Positions 7,476 through 14,840 of a stretch of 21,646 nt of DNA are shown piece by piece. The DNA comes from an uncultured Loktanella sp. (GTDB lineage Bacteria > Pseudomonadota > Alphaproteobacteria > Rhodobacterales > Rhodobacteraceae), in contig CAJXTP010000022.1 of assembly GCA_913061335.1 (NCBI GenBank), positions 1 through 21,646 of the forward strand, read 5' to 3'. Under the pieces are notes generated by a model. That model had not been told where the DNA came from, searched no databases, and saw only the letters and a program-made list of their open reading frames with translations. The translations under genes were made by a program, and so were the position numbers. Positions within the stretch are counted from its first letter, which is position 1. The number at the start of each line of letters is the position of its first letter.

Positions 7476-8381
7476 TCAAGCGCGTTGCATGCGCACGGCC
7501 TCTTGTCGCGCAAGCCGGATCAGATGAGCAACAAACGGGCGCTGGGTATCCTCGGCCCGTGTTGCAGCAAATAGACGGCGGGTCAGACCGCCCTTGGTCA
7601 ACGGACGGGTGACGTAATCGGCGTTATATTTGATCTGATTGACTACCCAATCAGGCAACACTGCAACACCGCGATTTGACGCGACCAACAACAATATAAC
7701 TGCGGTCAATTCAACCTGACGCACGGCCGCCGGTTCGACCTTAGCGGGGATCAAAAGCTGGGAAAAAACATCTAGTCTCGCGCGGTCCACCGGATAGGTG
7801 ATCAGCGTTTGATCGCGAAAGTCTTCTGCCTCGATCACAGATTTCTGGGCAAGCGGGTGCGCGGCAGCGGCCACAAAGACCGGTTCATAGTCAAACAGCG
7901 GGGTGAAATCGGTCTCAGCAAAATCCTCTGGGTCGGACGACACCACCAAATCAATTTCCTCGCGGCGCAACGCAGGTAGGGCGTCAAACGCCAAACCAGG
8001 GCGGATATCCACGTCAACTTCGGGCCACGCCTTGCGGAATTGTTCCAGCACCGGAAAAAGCCATTCAAAACAAGCATGACATTCAATGGCGATATGCATG
8101 CGGCCCGCCTTGCCCGACACCAGACCAGCGAAATCGGCTTCTAGAGCGGCCATCTGGGGCAAAATTTTCTCCGCCGCCGCCAACATCTTAATACCCGCAG
8201 CCGACAGACGCAGCGGTTTGGTCCGGCGGGCAAACAACGCGACCCCGGCCTGATCCTCGATCCCTTTGATCTGATGGCTTAGCGCAGATTGGGTCATGTT
8301 CAACAGATCAGCCGCGCGGGCCAGTCCGCCAGTGTCATGAATGGCCTTGATCGTACGCAGGTGCCGGAACTCGATCCGCAT
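7476..8381 (-). CDS. metR: LysR-family regulator of methionine genes (MetR)
   Basis: A 301-residue LysR-type regulator. The winged helix-turn-helix is at about residues 1-60 (FRHLRTIKAIHDTGGLARAADLLNMTQSALSHQIKGIE) and the effector domain follows, with IAIECHACFEWLFPVL, a segment I recognise from MetR proteins, which sense homocysteine. It is divergent from metF with a MetR box in between, which strongly supports the name. I start at the ATG at 8381 (MRIEFRHL) because this is where LysR proteins begin; the frame is open for 22 more codons upstream but these would run across the control region. Confidence 0.93.
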   Translation of the reverse strand: MRIEFRHLRTIKAIHDTGGLARAADLLNMTQSALSHQIKGIEDQAGVALFARRTKPLRLSAAGIKMLAAAEKILPQMAALEADFAGLVSGKAGRMHIAIECHACFEWLFPVLEQFRKAWPEVDVDIRPGLAFDALPALRREEIDLVVSSDPEDFAETDFTPLFDYEPVFVAAAAHPLAQKSVIEAEDFRDQTLITYPVDRARLDVFSQLLIPAKVEPAAVRQVELTAVILLLVASNRGVAVLPDWVVNQIKYNADYVTRPLTKGGLTRRLFAATRAEDTQRPFVAHLIRLARQEAVRMQRA

Positions 8382-8400
8382 TATGAATAGTCCGCATAAT
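8380..8400. promoter_or_regulatory. Inverted repeat at the metR start (possible autoregulatory site)
   Basis: ATTATG-N9-CATAAT is a perfect six-base inverted repeat that overlaps the metR start codon and the bases just before it. LysR regulators commonly repress their own gene from a dyad of about this size. It differs from the TGAA-N5-TTCA box nearby, so it may be a second, weaker site or a chance dyad. Confidence 0.4.
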
Positions 8401-8414
8401 AAAACTGAATTTAA

Positions 8415-8427
8415 TGAATTTGTTTCA
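8415..8427. promoter_or_regulatory. MetR box (TGAA-N5-TTCA)
   Basis: TGAATTTGTTTCA matches the known MetR consensus TGAA-N5-TTCA exactly. A further TGAA half-site begins nine bases upstream at 8406, giving TGAA repeats with a spacing that could hold a second dimer. The box is 48 bases before the metF start and 34 bases before that of metR, the expected place for activation of metF and control of metR. Confidence 0.8.
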
Positions 8428-8475
8428 CACGTGACGCCATGAAACAAGAGGGCAACTCATATAAGGACCGCCGCC

Positions 8476-9342
8476 ATGACCCGCCCTACCCTGTCGTTCG
8501 AATTTTTCCCGCCCAAAGACCTGCCTGGCTCATTCCGCCTGTGGGATGCTGTTCAAAGCCTTGCGCCATTGGATCCAAAGTTCGTGTCCGTGACCTACGG
8601 CGCAGGTGGGACAACCCGCAAATTGACCCATGAGGCCGTGCAAACGCTGCATCAGCAAACGGGGTTGCGCGTGGCTGGGCATTTGACCTGTGTCGACGCA
8701 AGCCGCGATGAGACCCTGCAAATCGCTGATAGTTACGCGAAGGCAGGTTTGCGCGACATCGTGGCCCTGCGCGGCGACGCCCCAAAGGGTCAGGCAAAAT
8801 TCACTGCACATGCAGATGGTTTTCAGGATTCCATCGAACTGATCACGGGGTTGGCTGACACAGGGCTATTCAACATCCACGTTGGGGCTTATCCAGAAAC
8901 TCACCCAGAGGCCGCAAACACAGCCGCTGACATCGCATTTCTGAAACGCAAGTTTGACGCCGGTGCCACAGGGGCCATCACGCAGTTCTTTTTTGAAGCC
9001 GACACGTTTTTCCGGTTCCGCGATGCCTGTGCGGACGCGGGTATAACTGCACCAATTGTGCCCGGTATCTTACCTATTGAGAACTGGTCCGGCGTACAGA
9101 AATTTGCAAACCATTGCGGTACAGCCATTCCGCAAGTCATCCACGATGCATTCACCAACGCCACGCGCGACGGGACCGAAACGTTGCTTGCCACAGCCGT
9201 TGCAGCCGAGCTGTGCGATGATCTGATCTGTGGCGGCGTGGATCATTTGCATTTTTACACGCTGAATCGGGCTGAGCTGACCCGCGATGTTTGTCATGCA
9301 CTGGGGTTTGTGCGCAAACGGTCCTTGCAAAACGTGGCCTAA
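8476..9342 (+). CDS. metF: Methylenetetrahydrofolate reductase
   Basis: A 288-residue cytoplasmic flavoenzyme that reduces 5,10-methylene-THF to 5-methyl-THF, the methyl donor for methionine synthesis. It begins with the family signature SFEFFPPKD (the Glu in this motif is the catalytic acid in E. coli MetF), followed by SVTYGAGG, AHLTC-type GHLTCVDASR, DIVALRGDAP, GAYPETHPEA and GAITQFFFEADTF, all typical and in order. The length is the usual bacterial one. AAGGA at 8463-8467 precedes the ATG at 8476. The gene is divergent from metR and probably activated by it. Confidence 0.97.
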   Translation: MTRPTLSFEFFPPKDLPGSFRLWDAVQSLAPLDPKFVSVTYGAGGTTRKLTHEAVQTLHQQTGLRVAGHLTCVDASRDETLQIADSYAKAGLRDIVALRGDAPKGQAKFTAHADGFQDSIELITGLADTGLFNIHVGAYPETHPEAANTAADIAFLKRKFDAGATGAITQFFFEADTFFRFRDACADAGITAPIVPGILPIENWSGVQKFANHCGTAIPQVIHDAFTNATRDGTETLLATAVAAELCDDLICGGVDHLHFYTLNRAELTRDVCHALGFVRKRSLQNVA

Positions 9343-9360
9343 GGCGGCAAAAATCGCGGC

Positions 9361-9837
9361 ATGTTTACTGCAAAATCACCCGCCGAGCTGCCGGACCGCG
9401 ACACAGTGTTGTCGATGTCCGGCTTAGACTTTATGCAAGCGATGTTGCGCGGTGAAATCGCGCGGCCGCCGATTTCTGGGTTGCTCAATTACCAGATTGA
9501 TCAGGCCGAACAAGGCCGTGTTGTGTTTCGGGGCACGCCCAAATTTGAACACACTAATCCTCTGGGGGGCGTACACGGCGGCTGGTACGGAACCGTGCTT
9601 GATAGCTGTATGGCCTGTGCGGTTATGACAACGGTGCCCAAAGGGTCCGTCTATACCACTCTGGAATATAAGGTGAATTTAACACGTGGCATTCCACTTG
9701 GCATGGAAATTCTTGCTACCGGCATCGTCGATCACGCCGGTCGGACGACATGTGTCGCGCACGGCGAAATTCGTGGCGCGCACGACGGTAAGCTTTACGC
9801 GACAGGCACAACGACCTGTTTGATCATGAAAGGCTAG
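9361..9837 (+). CDS. PaaI-type hotdog-fold thioesterase
   Basis: A 158-residue protein with the central hotdog helix motif GGVHGGWYGTVLDSCMACAV (about residues 70-89) and the following strands YTTLEYKVNLTRGIP and GTTTCLIM, as in PaaI/4HBT acyl-CoA thioesterases. It likely hydrolyses an acyl- or aryl-CoA, with the actual substrate unknown. It starts 18 bases after metF, so it is probably cotranscribed with it, although no functional link to methionine is evident. No strong ribosome binding site is seen before the ATG at 9361. Its stop codon overlaps that of the convergent DUF2235 gene (CTAG at 9834-9837). Confidence 0.88.
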   Translation: MFTAKSPAELPDRDTVLSMSGLDFMQAMLRGEIARPPISGLLNYQIDQAEQGRVVFRGTPKFEHTNPLGGVHGGWYGTVLDSCMACAVMTTVPKGSVYTTLEYKVNLTRGIPLGMEILATGIVDHAGRTTCVAHGEIRGAHDGKLYATGTTTCLIMKG

Positions 9838-10859
9838 TCTGGCATCGCGGTGGGATGAACGCTTTCTGATGGGCTCGCTAGTATAATGCGACGGCGGCGA
9901 GACAGGAAAAGCTTGCTCCATCCACGCCACCCGCCAATCGAGGGCGCATCTGGGTTTTGGGGAAACCTGTCTTGCCAGCGATCCGGCAAATCAAGGCCAC
10001 AGGCTTCCAGTTTTGTCAGCATCCAAACTAACGGGATATTCGCCAAGGGTCTTGCAGCTGGAAACTCTGTGACTTGGCCGCCCACATCGGCATGAGTGCC
10101 ACGAAACCAGACCTGTTCGATATGGCCCTCCCAATTGGGCGGCGCATCCCACATGACAGGGGCATAGGCCTCGCGGGTTTCATGCAATGCCAACGCGTGG
10201 AAGCCATTGCGCACATGATCGCCTAGCCGATGATTGTGATAGGCATGTTGCGCCTGCGCCCAGCGCCAAACAATCGGCATCCGCAGACCCAGCGCTTTAA
10301 CCGTGTCCCAAACAGCCACCGCTTCAATCTGCACATCATCATGAGAAAAACGCTTGCGAAACAGCTTTGCCGCATCAGACCGCGCACCGGTTTTATAGTG
10401 GCGGTATGCTTGGCGCATAGCGCGTTCCGTTGCGTGTTCAGCTTTCACCAGACCAACATGATCGATCACACCTGCAAGCGATCGCACGGCATAGGCCCCG
10501 CGCGAATATCCGATTAATACAATCCGATCGCCAAGCTTATAACGCGACGCAAGCACGCCGTAAGCCCGTTCAATCTGGCGGTTAATGCCCTTGCCAGTCA
10601 TCACACCCCACGTGCCTGACCAATCGCGCCATTGAATGCCAGCCTCGTAATAGACATTCAGATTGGCCTGCTGGCCCGCCTCTTGCAAAAGCCGAAATGT
10701 CAGGCCCGCGTTGGTCTCGTGGCCCTTATCAAGCGACGACATTGTGCCATCAAGGATGATAATATGAGTTGCAGCACCACGCCTGTGTGCAACTGTGCCC
10801 TCAGACCGTGCACGGCGTCCAAAAAGCCCAAATATCCAATCACGCAGCTGCACGTGCAT
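9834..10859 (-). CDS. DUF2235 alpha/beta-hydrolase domain protein
   Basis: A 341-residue protein of the DUF2235 group. It has an early THIIILDGTMSS strand-loop, the nucleophile elbow GYSRGAY with Ser119, and the C-terminal VWFRGTHADVGGQ motif that supplies the Asp/His. This catalytic layout is shared with Tle1-type phospholipase effectors, but there are no type VI secretion genes here and no N-terminal secretion signal, so a cytoplasmic lipase or esterase role is more likely. It overlaps the 3' end of the molybdo-hydroxylase gene by 20 bases and is thus translationally coupled to it. The substrate is unknown. Confidence 0.87.
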   Translation of the reverse strand: MHVQLRDWIFGLFGRRARSEGTVAHRRGAATHIIILDGTMSSLDKGHETNAGLTFRLLQEAGQQANLNVYYEAGIQWRDWSGTWGVMTGKGINRQIERAYGVLASRYKLGDRIVLIGYSRGAYAVRSLAGVIDHVGLVKAEHATERAMRQAYRHYKTGARSDAAKLFRKRFSHDDVQIEAVAVWDTVKALGLRMPIVWRWAQAQHAYHNHRLGDHVRNGFHALALHETREAYAPVMWDAPPNWEGHIEQVWFRGTHADVGGQVTEFPAARPLANIPLVWMLTKLEACGLDLPDRWQDRFPQNPDAPSIGGWRGWSKLFLSRRRRIILASPSESVHPTAMPD

Positions 10860-13125
10860 CCCTCAACATTTGCCAGACGCGGTGCGGCGTGAACGGCATA
10901 TGCGCGTCTCGAACACCCACTTCCCAAAGCGCATCAGTCATAGCATTGGTGATCGCCGCAAGCGCGCCCACAGTTCCTGCCTCGCCACAACCTTTCATAC
11001 CCATTGGGTTATATAGCGATGGAGTACCGCGCGTCGAAAAGTCGATCATCGGCATATCATCGGCACGTGGCATCGCATAATCCATGAAAGTTGCCGTCAA
11101 CAACTGGCCGTCTTCGTCGTATACCACAAGTTCGGTTAATGCTTGCCCCAGTCCTTGCACGACACCGCCGTGGACCTGGCCTTCGACTAGCATTGGGTTG
11201 ATCAAATTGCCGAAATCATCAACCACGGTATATTTCACAATTTCAACAACGCCTGTTTCGGGGTCCACTTCAACTTCGGCGATGTGTGCACCGTTGGGAA
11301 AGCTGCGGCTGTCGAGCGTGATCGTGGCGGATTGATCCAAAAGGTCGACCTGTTCAGTCAGTCGAATCATGTCAGCCACCTCCAGCATTGTTGGTGTCAG
11401 GTTTGATCCGCCAACGCGAAACCGTTCATGATCAAATTGCACATCCTCAACCAAAACGCCTTCCGCTTTGGCAAGAAATGCCGAAAAAGTCTTCACAATC
11501 ACATCTACCGTCGACAGCGTTGCCGTGTTCTGGACAGTTACAGACCGCGACCCACCCGTGCCCCCACCCGTTGGGATCAGGTCACTATCACCTTGCACCA
11601 CACGGATATGACCCACCGGAATACCTGTCTGATCCGATAGGAATTGCGCATAGACGGTTTCATGCCCCTGCCCGTTTGACTGGGTCCCCACATAGATCGA
11701 CGCATGGTCATTTTCGAACACAATGCGCGTCGTCTCTTTTGGATCGCCAAGGATACTTTCGATATAGAACGATAGGCCAATGCCACGCAGTTTCCCATCT
11801 GACTGCATACGGCGGACATCAAATCCGGCAACATCAGCGCCTTCCATGGCCACATCCAACAGTGCGGAAAACTCGCCGACGTCATACGTGACGCCAGTCG
11901 CAGTCGTATACGGAAATTGGCTTGGTGTGATAAAGTTTTTACGGCGCAGTGCAAACCCGTCGACACCCAAGTCGCGAGCGGCCTGATCCATAGCACGTTC
12001 CAGCACAAACATCGCTTCGGGACGACCCGCCCCTCGGTAAGCATCCACAGGGGTCGTGTTCGTGTAGACGCCTTGAACCTGCATCGCGGCAGCCGGCATG
12101 TCGTAAACGCCCGTCAGAACCTTGGAAAACAATTCAGTCTGAATTCCTTGGGCAAATTGCGAATTATACGCGCCCATATTTGCCAGCGTATCGACGTGAT
12201 ACGCAACAATCCGGTGATCTTCGTCAAACGCAAGCGTTGCCGTGGTCACCAGATCGCGTCCCGCATTGTCAGTCAACATGGCTTCCGTTCGGTCAGACAT
12301 CCAGCGCACAGGGCGGTTCAGAACACGGGCAGCATGGGCCACGCAAAATGTCTCAGGATAACGCATCGCCTTCATACCAAAGCCACCGCCTACATCGGGG
12401 TTTGTCACGCGGACTTCATCGCTGGCCAGTCCAAAGTGGTGCATAATATCTTCTTTGGGGGCCCAAACGCCTTGACCATTCACGGCCACATGCAGACGCC
12501 CATCTGTAAGCTCGGCAAAACAGCCGCGAGGTTCCATCGCGTTACAGATTATCCGGTTGTCAGGCACATCAACGCGGACGACATGGGCCGCCGTTTCAAT
12601 CGCGGTCTGCACAGCATCCAGATCACCCAAAGCCCAATCAAACGCAAGGTTCATCGGGGCCTCAGGATGGATTGCATCGCCACCAATTGCCAGATCGACA
12701 TAAACTGGCAAATCATCGATATCGAGGTCGATCACCTCTGCCGCATCGCGCGCATGATCCATTGTATCAGCGACAATCATCACAACGGATTCACCAACGT
12801 GACGCACATGGGTCTGGGCCAAAATTGGACGAACAGGGGCCGCACCCTGCGTGCCATCTCGATTTTTCACCGTAGATCCAGCGAGGCCCATTTTAACGCC
12901 AGCGCGTTCCAAATCAGCGGCCGCGACGACCAAGGCCACCCCCGGCATCGCGCGCGCATCATCCAAATCCACTGCTGTAATCCGGCCATGCGCCACATTT
13001 GAGCGCAAAAAAAACGCAACCGACGCCCCGTCCGGCACAATATCATCCACATATTGCCCAGCGCCGGTCAAAAATCGTTGATCCTCAAGCCGCTTGACTG
13101 GTTGGCTTTTTCCAAATTTTTCCAT
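10840..13125 (-). CDS. Xanthine dehydrogenase/CoxL-family molybdopterin-binding subunit (form II)
   Basis: A 761-residue large subunit of a molybdenum hydroxylase. The N-terminal hammerhead domain (RFLTGAGQYVDDI, residues about 17-29 onward) is followed by the molybdopterin domain with GVWAPKED, NPDVGGGFGMKA, the active-site loop AYRGAGRPEA (about 362-371), and the catalytic Glu715 in GCGEAGT. The loop is of form II type: the AYRCSFR loop with the Cys of true CO dehydrogenase is absent, so CO oxidation is unlikely, and the substrate is probably an aldehyde, purine or N-heterocycle. Medium (FAD) and small (2Fe-2S) subunit genes are not adjacent, which is unusual. I prefer the ATG at 13125 (MEKFGKSQ), which has AAGGA upstream; an ATG at 13149 is also in frame. 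Confidence 0.9.
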   Translation of the reverse strand: MEKFGKSQPVKRLEDQRFLTGAGQYVDDIVPDGASVAFFLRSNVAHGRITAVDLDDARAMPGVALVVAAADLERAGVKMGLAGSTVKNRDGTQGAAPVRPILAQTHVRHVGESVVMIVADTMDHARDAAEVIDLDIDDLPVYVDLAIGGDAIHPEAPMNLAFDWALGDLDAVQTAIETAAHVVRVDVPDNRIICNAMEPRGCFAELTDGRLHVAVNGQGVWAPKEDIMHHFGLASDEVRVTNPDVGGGFGMKAMRYPETFCVAHAARVLNRPVRWMSDRTEAMLTDNAGRDLVTTATLAFDEDHRIVAYHVDTLANMGAYNSQFAQGIQTELFSKVLTGVYDMPAAAMQVQGVYTNTTPVDAYRGAGRPEAMFVLERAMDQAARDLGVDGFALRRKNFITPSQFPYTTATGVTYDVGEFSALLDVAMEGADVAGFDVRRMQSDGKLRGIGLSFYIESILGDPKETTRIVFENDHASIYVGTQSNGQGHETVYAQFLSDQTGIPVGHIRVVQGDSDLIPTGGGTGGSRSVTVQNTATLSTVDVIVKTFSAFLAKAEGVLVEDVQFDHERFRVGGSNLTPTMLEVADMIRLTEQVDLLDQSATITLDSRSFPNGAHIAEVEVDPETGVVEIVKYTVVDDFGNLINPMLVEGQVHGGVVQGLGQALTELVVYDEDGQLLTATFMDYAMPRADDMPMIDFSTRGTPSLYNPMGMKGCGEAGTVGALAAITNAMTDALWEVGVRDAHMPFTPHRVWQMLRDARAAA

Positions 13126-13177
13126 GGCAGCAGGGTCCTTCATTGGCATAAATCGAACCTAAACACATCGAACGGAC

Positions 13178-13214
13178 TGTCCAGACGACAAATCTGACCA
13201 GGCGACAATTCAGG
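13178..13214. promoter_or_regulatory. Two tandem 17-bp repeats (candidate operator) between divergent genes
   Basis: Bases 13181-13197 and 13198-13214 are direct repeats, 13 of 17 positions identical. Each copy covers a dyad: TGTC-CAGAC-GACA at 13178-13190 is a perfect four-base inverted repeat with a five-base spacer, and TGAC-CAGGC-GACA at 13195-13207 is a close variant. Repeats about two helical turns apart with internal dyads suggest cooperative regulator binding, for example by a GntR-type protein. They lie 53 bases from the start of the leftward gene and about 70 from the rightward one. Confidence 0.5.
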
Positions 13215-13284
13215 TCGCAAACAAGCAAGACATGATGCAAATCACGGCTGATATTTTTTGGAACAGATCATCAAAAGGTGCGCC

Positions 13285-14151
13285 ATGACATCCTCCCTGC
13301 TCCCAGCCCAAATCCAGTCTTACTGGGACAACGGGTATTTGTTCCCGATCCCCGCTTTGGCCGCACAAGAGGCGTCCGAATGGCGCGTGCGCTTAGAGGC
13401 GCTCGAAGCGGAATGGTTGCCTGCCGATCTGCCGCAACCGCTGAACACCTACAAAAGGGTCAACGCACAGGTGGTCATGCCACTCGCCCATGAGATCGGC
13501 ACACATCCCGCGATATTGGACGCGGTAGAGGGCGTGCTTGGCCCAGATGTCATGCTTTATTCTGTTGAGTTTCTGATCAAAGAACCGCGCACCAAGGCCG
13601 TCGTCACAATGCACCAAGATCTGACCTATTGGGGTATGGGCGAGATTGACGGGCTGACCACTGCGTGGCTTGCGCTGTCGCCTGCAACCCGCGAAAGCGG
13701 ATGCATGGATGTGGTCCGTGCCAGTCACAAAAACCCGATATTGCCGCATGAAGACACATTCGACGGCGACAACCTACTGTCACGCGGTCAAGAAATACGC
13801 GTTGATGTGGCAGAGGCCGACAAGGTCGCACTCATGTTAAATTCAGGTGAAATCAGCCTGCACCACGGGCTGACGATCCACGGATCAGGACCAAATGTAT
13901 CGGATGATCGCCGTATCGGGGTTGTCTTACGCTATCTCACGCCCAGTATCAAAAAGACTGGCGGAGAGCGTGACTATGCGCATCTGGCGCGCGGTGAGGA
14001 CGTCCACGGGAACTGGGCGCCATCGCCAATTCCTCAATCCGCTTTTGACGCCGACGCATTGGCGGTCTACGAAGATATTCGAAACCTTCAGACCGCCGTC
14101 ATGATGAAGGGCGCCAAGAAGGCCAGCAATTTCTACGAGAAGGCAGAGTAA
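13285..14151 (+). CDS. Phytanoyl-CoA dioxygenase family Fe(II)/2-oxoglutarate oxygenase (PhnY/TmpA-like candidate)
   Basis: A 288-residue non-haem iron oxygenase of the phytanoyl-CoA dioxygenase family. The iron ligands are His110 and Asp112 in TMHQDLTYWG, and His199 in IHGSGPN, with an RYLTP segment downstream for binding 2-oxoglutarate. The enzyme should hydroxylate a carbon of its substrate in the cytoplasm. Immediately next to it, overlapping by one base, lies an HD-domain gene. The same pair is known as PhnY/PhnZ (2-aminoethylphosphonate) and TmpA/TmpB (trimethylammonioethylphosphonate, described in a Leisingera, a close relative), where the first enzyme makes the alpha-hydroxy phosphonate. 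The pair suggests, but does not prove, a phosphonate substrate. The ATG at 13285 follows AAGGTG. Confidence 0.88.
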   Translation: MTSSLLPAQIQSYWDNGYLFPIPALAAQEASEWRVRLEALEAEWLPADLPQPLNTYKRVNAQVVMPLAHEIGTHPAILDAVEGVLGPDVMLYSVEFLIKEPRTKAVVTMHQDLTYWGMGEIDGLTTAWLALSPATRESGCMDVVRASHKNPILPHEDTFDGDNLLSRGQEIRVDVAEADKVALMLNSGEISLHHGLTIHGSGPNVSDDRRIGVVLRYLTPSIKKTGGERDYAHLARGEDVHGNWAPSPIPQSAFDADALAVYEDIRNLQTAVMMKGAKKASNFYEKAE

Positions 14152-14747
14152 TGGACCGTGTCAAATTCACCGCCATGAAAGATGGCGACAAAGCAGACTA
14201 TGACTTTTTGACCGAACACGAGGTCGCCTACACCAAAGGCACCGCTGATCGCCTGCTCGAAGCGCTTGTCGATCTCGACAAAGGGCTTTCGGGCTACCAA
14301 ATCACACGCCTTGGCCATTCATTGCAAACCGCCACACGCGCCGAACGCGACGGGGCCGACACCGACTGGATCGTCGCCGCCCTGCTGCACGACATCGGCG
14401 ACATCTACGCCCCCTACAATCACGACGAATATGCCGCCGCAGTGCTGCGCCCGTTTGTGCGCGACCAAGTGGCATGGGTCGTGGAAAAGCACGGTGATTT
14501 CCAAATGGTCTATTACGGGGAACACGTCGGTGCAGACCCAGAAAAGCGCCAAGCTTACGCCGGCCACGCCTATTTCGACGACTGCGCTGCGTTTTGCGAA
14601 CGTTGGGACCAATCATCGTTTGACCCAAACTATGACACCCTGCCACTAGCGCACTTCGCAAATCGCGTCCGCGAAGTCTTTGCGCGCGAACCTTACGACC
14701 CAACCGTCATTCGGACCGGGGCAAGAGAACCTTTGGCAGCTGGCTAA
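14151..14747 (+). CDS. HD-domain protein, PhnZ/TmpB-like mixed-valent diiron oxygenase candidate
   Basis: A 198-residue HD-domain protein. Metal ligands in HD order are His56 (LGHSLQTA), His80-Asp81 (LLHDIGD), His91 (YNHDEYAAAVL), His114 (EKHGDF) and probably Asp153 (RWDQSSFDP), six in all, as in the diiron oxygenase PhnZ. PhnZ cleaves the C-P bond of a hydroxylated phosphonate and releases phosphate. The start codon shares one base with the stop of the oxygenase gene (TAATG), so the two are translated together and should act in sequence. By my alignment the PhnZ gate residues Tyr24 and Glu27 correspond to Leu46 and Tyr49 here, so the substrate is probably not 2-aminoethylphosphonate. A plain HD phosphohydrolase is the other possibility. 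Confidence 0.85.
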   Translation: MDRVKFTAMKDGDKADYDFLTEHEVAYTKGTADRLLEALVDLDKGLSGYQITRLGHSLQTATRAERDGADTDWIVAALLHDIGDIYAPYNHDEYAAAVLRPFVRDQVAWVVEKHGDFQMVYYGEHVGADPEKRQAYAGHAYFDDCAAFCERWDQSSFDPNYDTLPLAHFANRVREVFAREPYDPTVIRTGAREPLAAG

Positions 14748-14840
14748 ATTTCACCTCCCAGCATCTTTGGTGCATTGAACCCTTTTAGCCTCGGATCAGT
14801 TTCGGTATGACCTTTTCAACTAGATAAGGACCGCAAGACT

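Noticed and set aside
8382..8475. Possible SAM-type riboswitch upstream of metF
   Set aside because: The gap is short, holds the MetR box and shows no riboswitch-like pairing I could draw.
11917..13002. Plus-strand ORF of 361 codons inside the molybdo-hydroxylase gene
   Set aside because: It is antisense to a clearly conserved enzyme and its translation, rich in His/Arg/Ile, resembles no family.
10840..13125. True carbon monoxide dehydrogenase (coxL form I)
   Set aside because: The active-site loop reads AYRGAGR rather than AYRCSFR, and coxM/coxS are missing.
14748..14840. T-box or other leader before valS
   Set aside because: No T-box motif or terminator/antiterminator pair is visible in these 93 bases.
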